From Akkermansia sp. (GTDB taxonomy: Bacteria > Verrucomicrobiota > Verrucomicrobiia > Verrucomicrobiales > Akkermansiaceae), in assembly GCA_017379255.1 (NCBI GenBank), contig JAFNWZ010000158.1, forward strand, positions 1-5,072: a DNA stretch of 5,072 bases, read 5' to 3'. The notes below the pieces were generated by a model. It was not told where the DNA came from. It did not search any database and saw nothing but the letters and a program-made list of their open reading frames with translations. The first letter of the stretch is position 1. Each line of letters begins with the position of its first letter. A program made the position numbers and the translations under genes. Positions 3,556 through 5,072 of the stretch are shown here, in pieces.

Positions 3556-5072
3556 ATGGCCAGACGCCCAGTCAACAAATTAACAAGCACCCGCAAACCC
3601 CAGACTTCCGGCAAGGGAGGATGGGTTGTTGCGCTACTGCTCATTGCTCTTGGTGGCGGTGGGTACTATGGGTATGACCTCTACCAGCAGAAAGAAAACG
3701 AACGCAAGGCAGAAGAAGCCGCGCGCCGCGCGCGCCTCGAGGCCGACAAGCGCCTCGCGGAAGAACTGGCCCGCCAGGCGGCTGAGAAAGCAGAACGCGA
3801 ACGCCTTGCCGCAGAACAGGCAGAGCGGGAACGCCTCGCTGCCGAGGAAGAAGCACGCCGCAAAGCGGCCGAAGAAGAAGCCGAGCGCCGCCGTAAGTTG
3901 AAGGAAAGCCAGACAGAAGACACCCCCGCAGAACCCGGGCCCACCCCCACCCCGACAGAGCCGGAACCTGCTCCACAATCTTCCATATACGATGAGGAGC
4001 TGCCCCTGCATGGCGCAGATGCCAACAGCATCAGCACTCGCAAAAAGTTTGATACCATGGTGGACAACCTGCTCGAAAAGCGGGACTTCGCCGCCTTTGA
4101 AAACGCCATGCGCGCCAAAATCAAAGAGAGCATACCTGCCTACACCGGCAATGGTAAACTCAACTACGGGCAATTCAAAAACAACCGCAACCTGATGCAG
4201 GCGGTAGATCTCTGCCTGCTCATCCAGATGGCTACACCAGCAGAAATGAGCAAGCTGGCAGCCCTGGAGGGCGATGACAACGACAACAACGGCGCAGATT
4301 TCCTGCGCTGGGCCTTGCGGGACAAGAGCCGCCCGCTGCATCTCTTCCTGCAAAGCTACATGACCCAGGAAGGGCGGGATGAAAACGCCGCGCATTCCCT
4401 CAACCTTTTCTACCAGATATGGCATGACCTGGAGCCGAAAGAGCGCACCAGATACCTCAACCTCACCATAGCCGGTGCCCTGATGAGCCCCGCGGTGTGC
4501 GAATCCAGAGGCTTGTACCGGGATACGAATGTACCCATGCTCACCGTACCCGAAGTCTGCGCCTACCTGCGCCAGATGGATTCCAGAAAAAAACTGGTGA
4601 CAGATATCAAGAAACTGAGCATTTCCCAACTCATCCATGTGGTGGACGTCCGCCTGCCCCAGTCAGAATTCGACTGGGCAGCAGAAAACACCAACTACAG
4701 CCAGGCAAACTGGAGCGAGGCCTACAACTCCATCAAATACCTGATGGAGCGTGCTGCCAACGGCAAAGACCCCTACGAACTGTATTCATTCGAAGAAATA
4801 CGCAAGGAAGGCGGCGTGTGCCGCGACCAGGGGTACTTTTCCTGCAACACGGGCAAGTGCCGCGGCGTACCGGCTGTGTACATCGTGGGCGATGGTGACC
4901 GCGGGCCTCATGCCTGGATGGTGAACCTGACCAATGCCACCACCTGGGTACAAACCAATTCATACGGGTACAACAGCGGCCGCTTTACCAACCCCTGCTC
5001 CGGGCGTTCCCAGCACGAATCTGTCCTACTGAACCGGGACGTCAAGACAACGGATGCCAAAATGGTACCTGC
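3556..5072 (+). CDS. TolA-like membrane-anchored protein with transglutaminase-like Cys-His domain (3' truncated)
   Basis: An uninterrupted frame from ATG 3556 to the right edge (505 residues, no stop reached). The N-terminus is strongly basic (RR, K8, R13, K14, K20). A single TM helix follows (about 23-40, WVVALLLIALGGGG); the positive-inside rule puts the rest in the periplasm. Residues 46-118 are a charged Ala/Glu/Arg/Lys helix, probably coiled coil, like the TolA stalk. Residues 119-143 are a Pro/Thr/Glu linker. Residues ~144-410 are mostly helical and unrecognised. Residues 418-470 look like a transglutaminase/papain-like core: GGVCRDQGYF (C422 as nucleophile), CRGVPAVYIVGDG, then GPHAWMVNL (H452). 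The third residue may be N468 (WVQTN) instead of the usual Asp. Such domains act as peptidases, amidases or crosslinkers. C430, C435 and C481 are also near. The ATG at 3556 is the only start in frame before the TM helix. Substrate unknown; an inactive binding version is possible. Confidence 0.82.
   Translation, partial: MARRPVNKLTSTRKPQTSGKGGWVVALLLIALGGGGYYGYDLYQQKENERKAEEAARRARLEADKRLAEELARQAAEKAERERLAAEQAERERLAAEEEARRKAAEEEAERRRKLKESQTEDTPAEPGPTPTPTEPEPAPQSSIYDEELPLHGADANSISTRKKFDTMVDNLLEKRDFAAFENAMRAKIKESIPAYTGNGKLNYGQFKNNRNLMQAVDLCLLIQMATPAEMSKLAALEGDDNDNNGADFLRWALRDKSRPLHLFLQSYMTQEGRDENAAHSLNLFYQIWHDLEPKERTRYLNLTIAGALMSPAVCESRGLYRDTNVPMLTVPEVCAYLRQMDSRKKLVTDIKKLSISQLIHVVDVRLPQSEFDWAAENTNYSQANWSEAYNSIKYLMERAANGKDPYELYSFEEIRKEGGVCRDQGYFSCNTGKCRGVPAVYIVGDGDRGPHAWMVNLTNATTWVQTNSYGYNSGRFTNPCSGRSQHESVLLNRDVKTTDAKMVP
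3790..3849 (+). repeat. Tandem decapeptide repeat in the coiled-coil stalk
   Basis: Two adjacent 30-base units encode AERERLAAEQ and AERERLAAEE (residues 79-98). They sit inside a longer run of similar A/E/R-rich blocks (residues 52-118). The DNA copies differ at several third codon positions, so the duplication is old or kept by selection on the protein. Stalk length in such repeats often varies between strains. Confidence 0.7.

Noticed and set aside
3548..3583. ATG at 3548, eight bases before the chosen start of the TolA-like gene
   Set aside because: It is in another frame and stops after 11 codons. It could be a tiny leader peptide but nothing supports this.
3634..4638. A 334-codon minus-strand open frame opposite the TolA-like gene
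   Set aside because: It is the complement of a strongly patterned coding region (GC-rich A/E/R codons). Its Phe- and Cys-rich stretches mirror the Glu/Lys and Ala/Arg codons. The plus-strand frame has clear TM, coiled-coil and Cys-His features and continues to the window edge.

Overview
The window reads as chromosomal DNA of a GC-rich Gram-negative bacterium. My best guess is a Verrucomicrobiota member of the Akkermansia type. That is inference from codon choice, the look of the protein families and the lack of Shine-Dalgarno sequences; no marker gene is present. There are five protein genes, two of them cut by the window edges. I see no RNA genes, mobile elements or CRISPR arrays.

Layout. 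(1) 1-405, plus strand: the 3' end of a gene that looks like a family-10-type glycoside hydrolase (GHL10/YngK-like) with a C-terminal beta-sandwich tail. (2) 406-490: a short gap with a near-consensus sigma70 promoter whose -10 box ends only 10 bases before the next ATG. (3) 491-2317, plus: a 608-residue sugar-porter MFS transporter, probably H+-coupled, with an unusual ~127-residue extracytoplasmic insert between TM9 and TM10. It ends at a strong intrinsic terminator (2347-2390). (4) 2318-2529: a convergent gap with two oppositely facing terminators and a hairpin between them. (5) 2530-3446, minus: a two-gene unit. Upstream is a 212-residue ankyrin-repeat protein ending in a regularly spaced CxC/His tail that looks metal-binding. 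26 bases downstream is an 83-residue ribbon-helix-helix DNA-binding protein with a basic, AT-hook-like tail. (6) 3447-3555: a 109-bp divergent promoter region. (7) 3556 to the right edge, plus: a long open frame with no stop inside the window, encoding a TolA-like membrane-anchored protein (one TM helix, a charged coiled coil, a Pro-rich linker) with a transglutaminase-like Cys-His domain.

How the genes relate. The hydrolase and the sugar transporter may both serve carbohydrate use, but the transporter has its own promoter. The ankyrin/RHH pair and the TolA-like gene are transcribed divergently and may share control; nothing in the sequence proves a shared function.

The most interesting signals are four. 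Putative -10 boxes lie 5-10 bases upstream of all four complete start codons, with no Shine-Dalgarno sequence, which suggests leaderless or near-leaderless mRNAs. The other three are the CxC-periodic tail on the ankyrin protein, the loop insert in the transporter, and the TolA-like/transglutaminase-like architecture.
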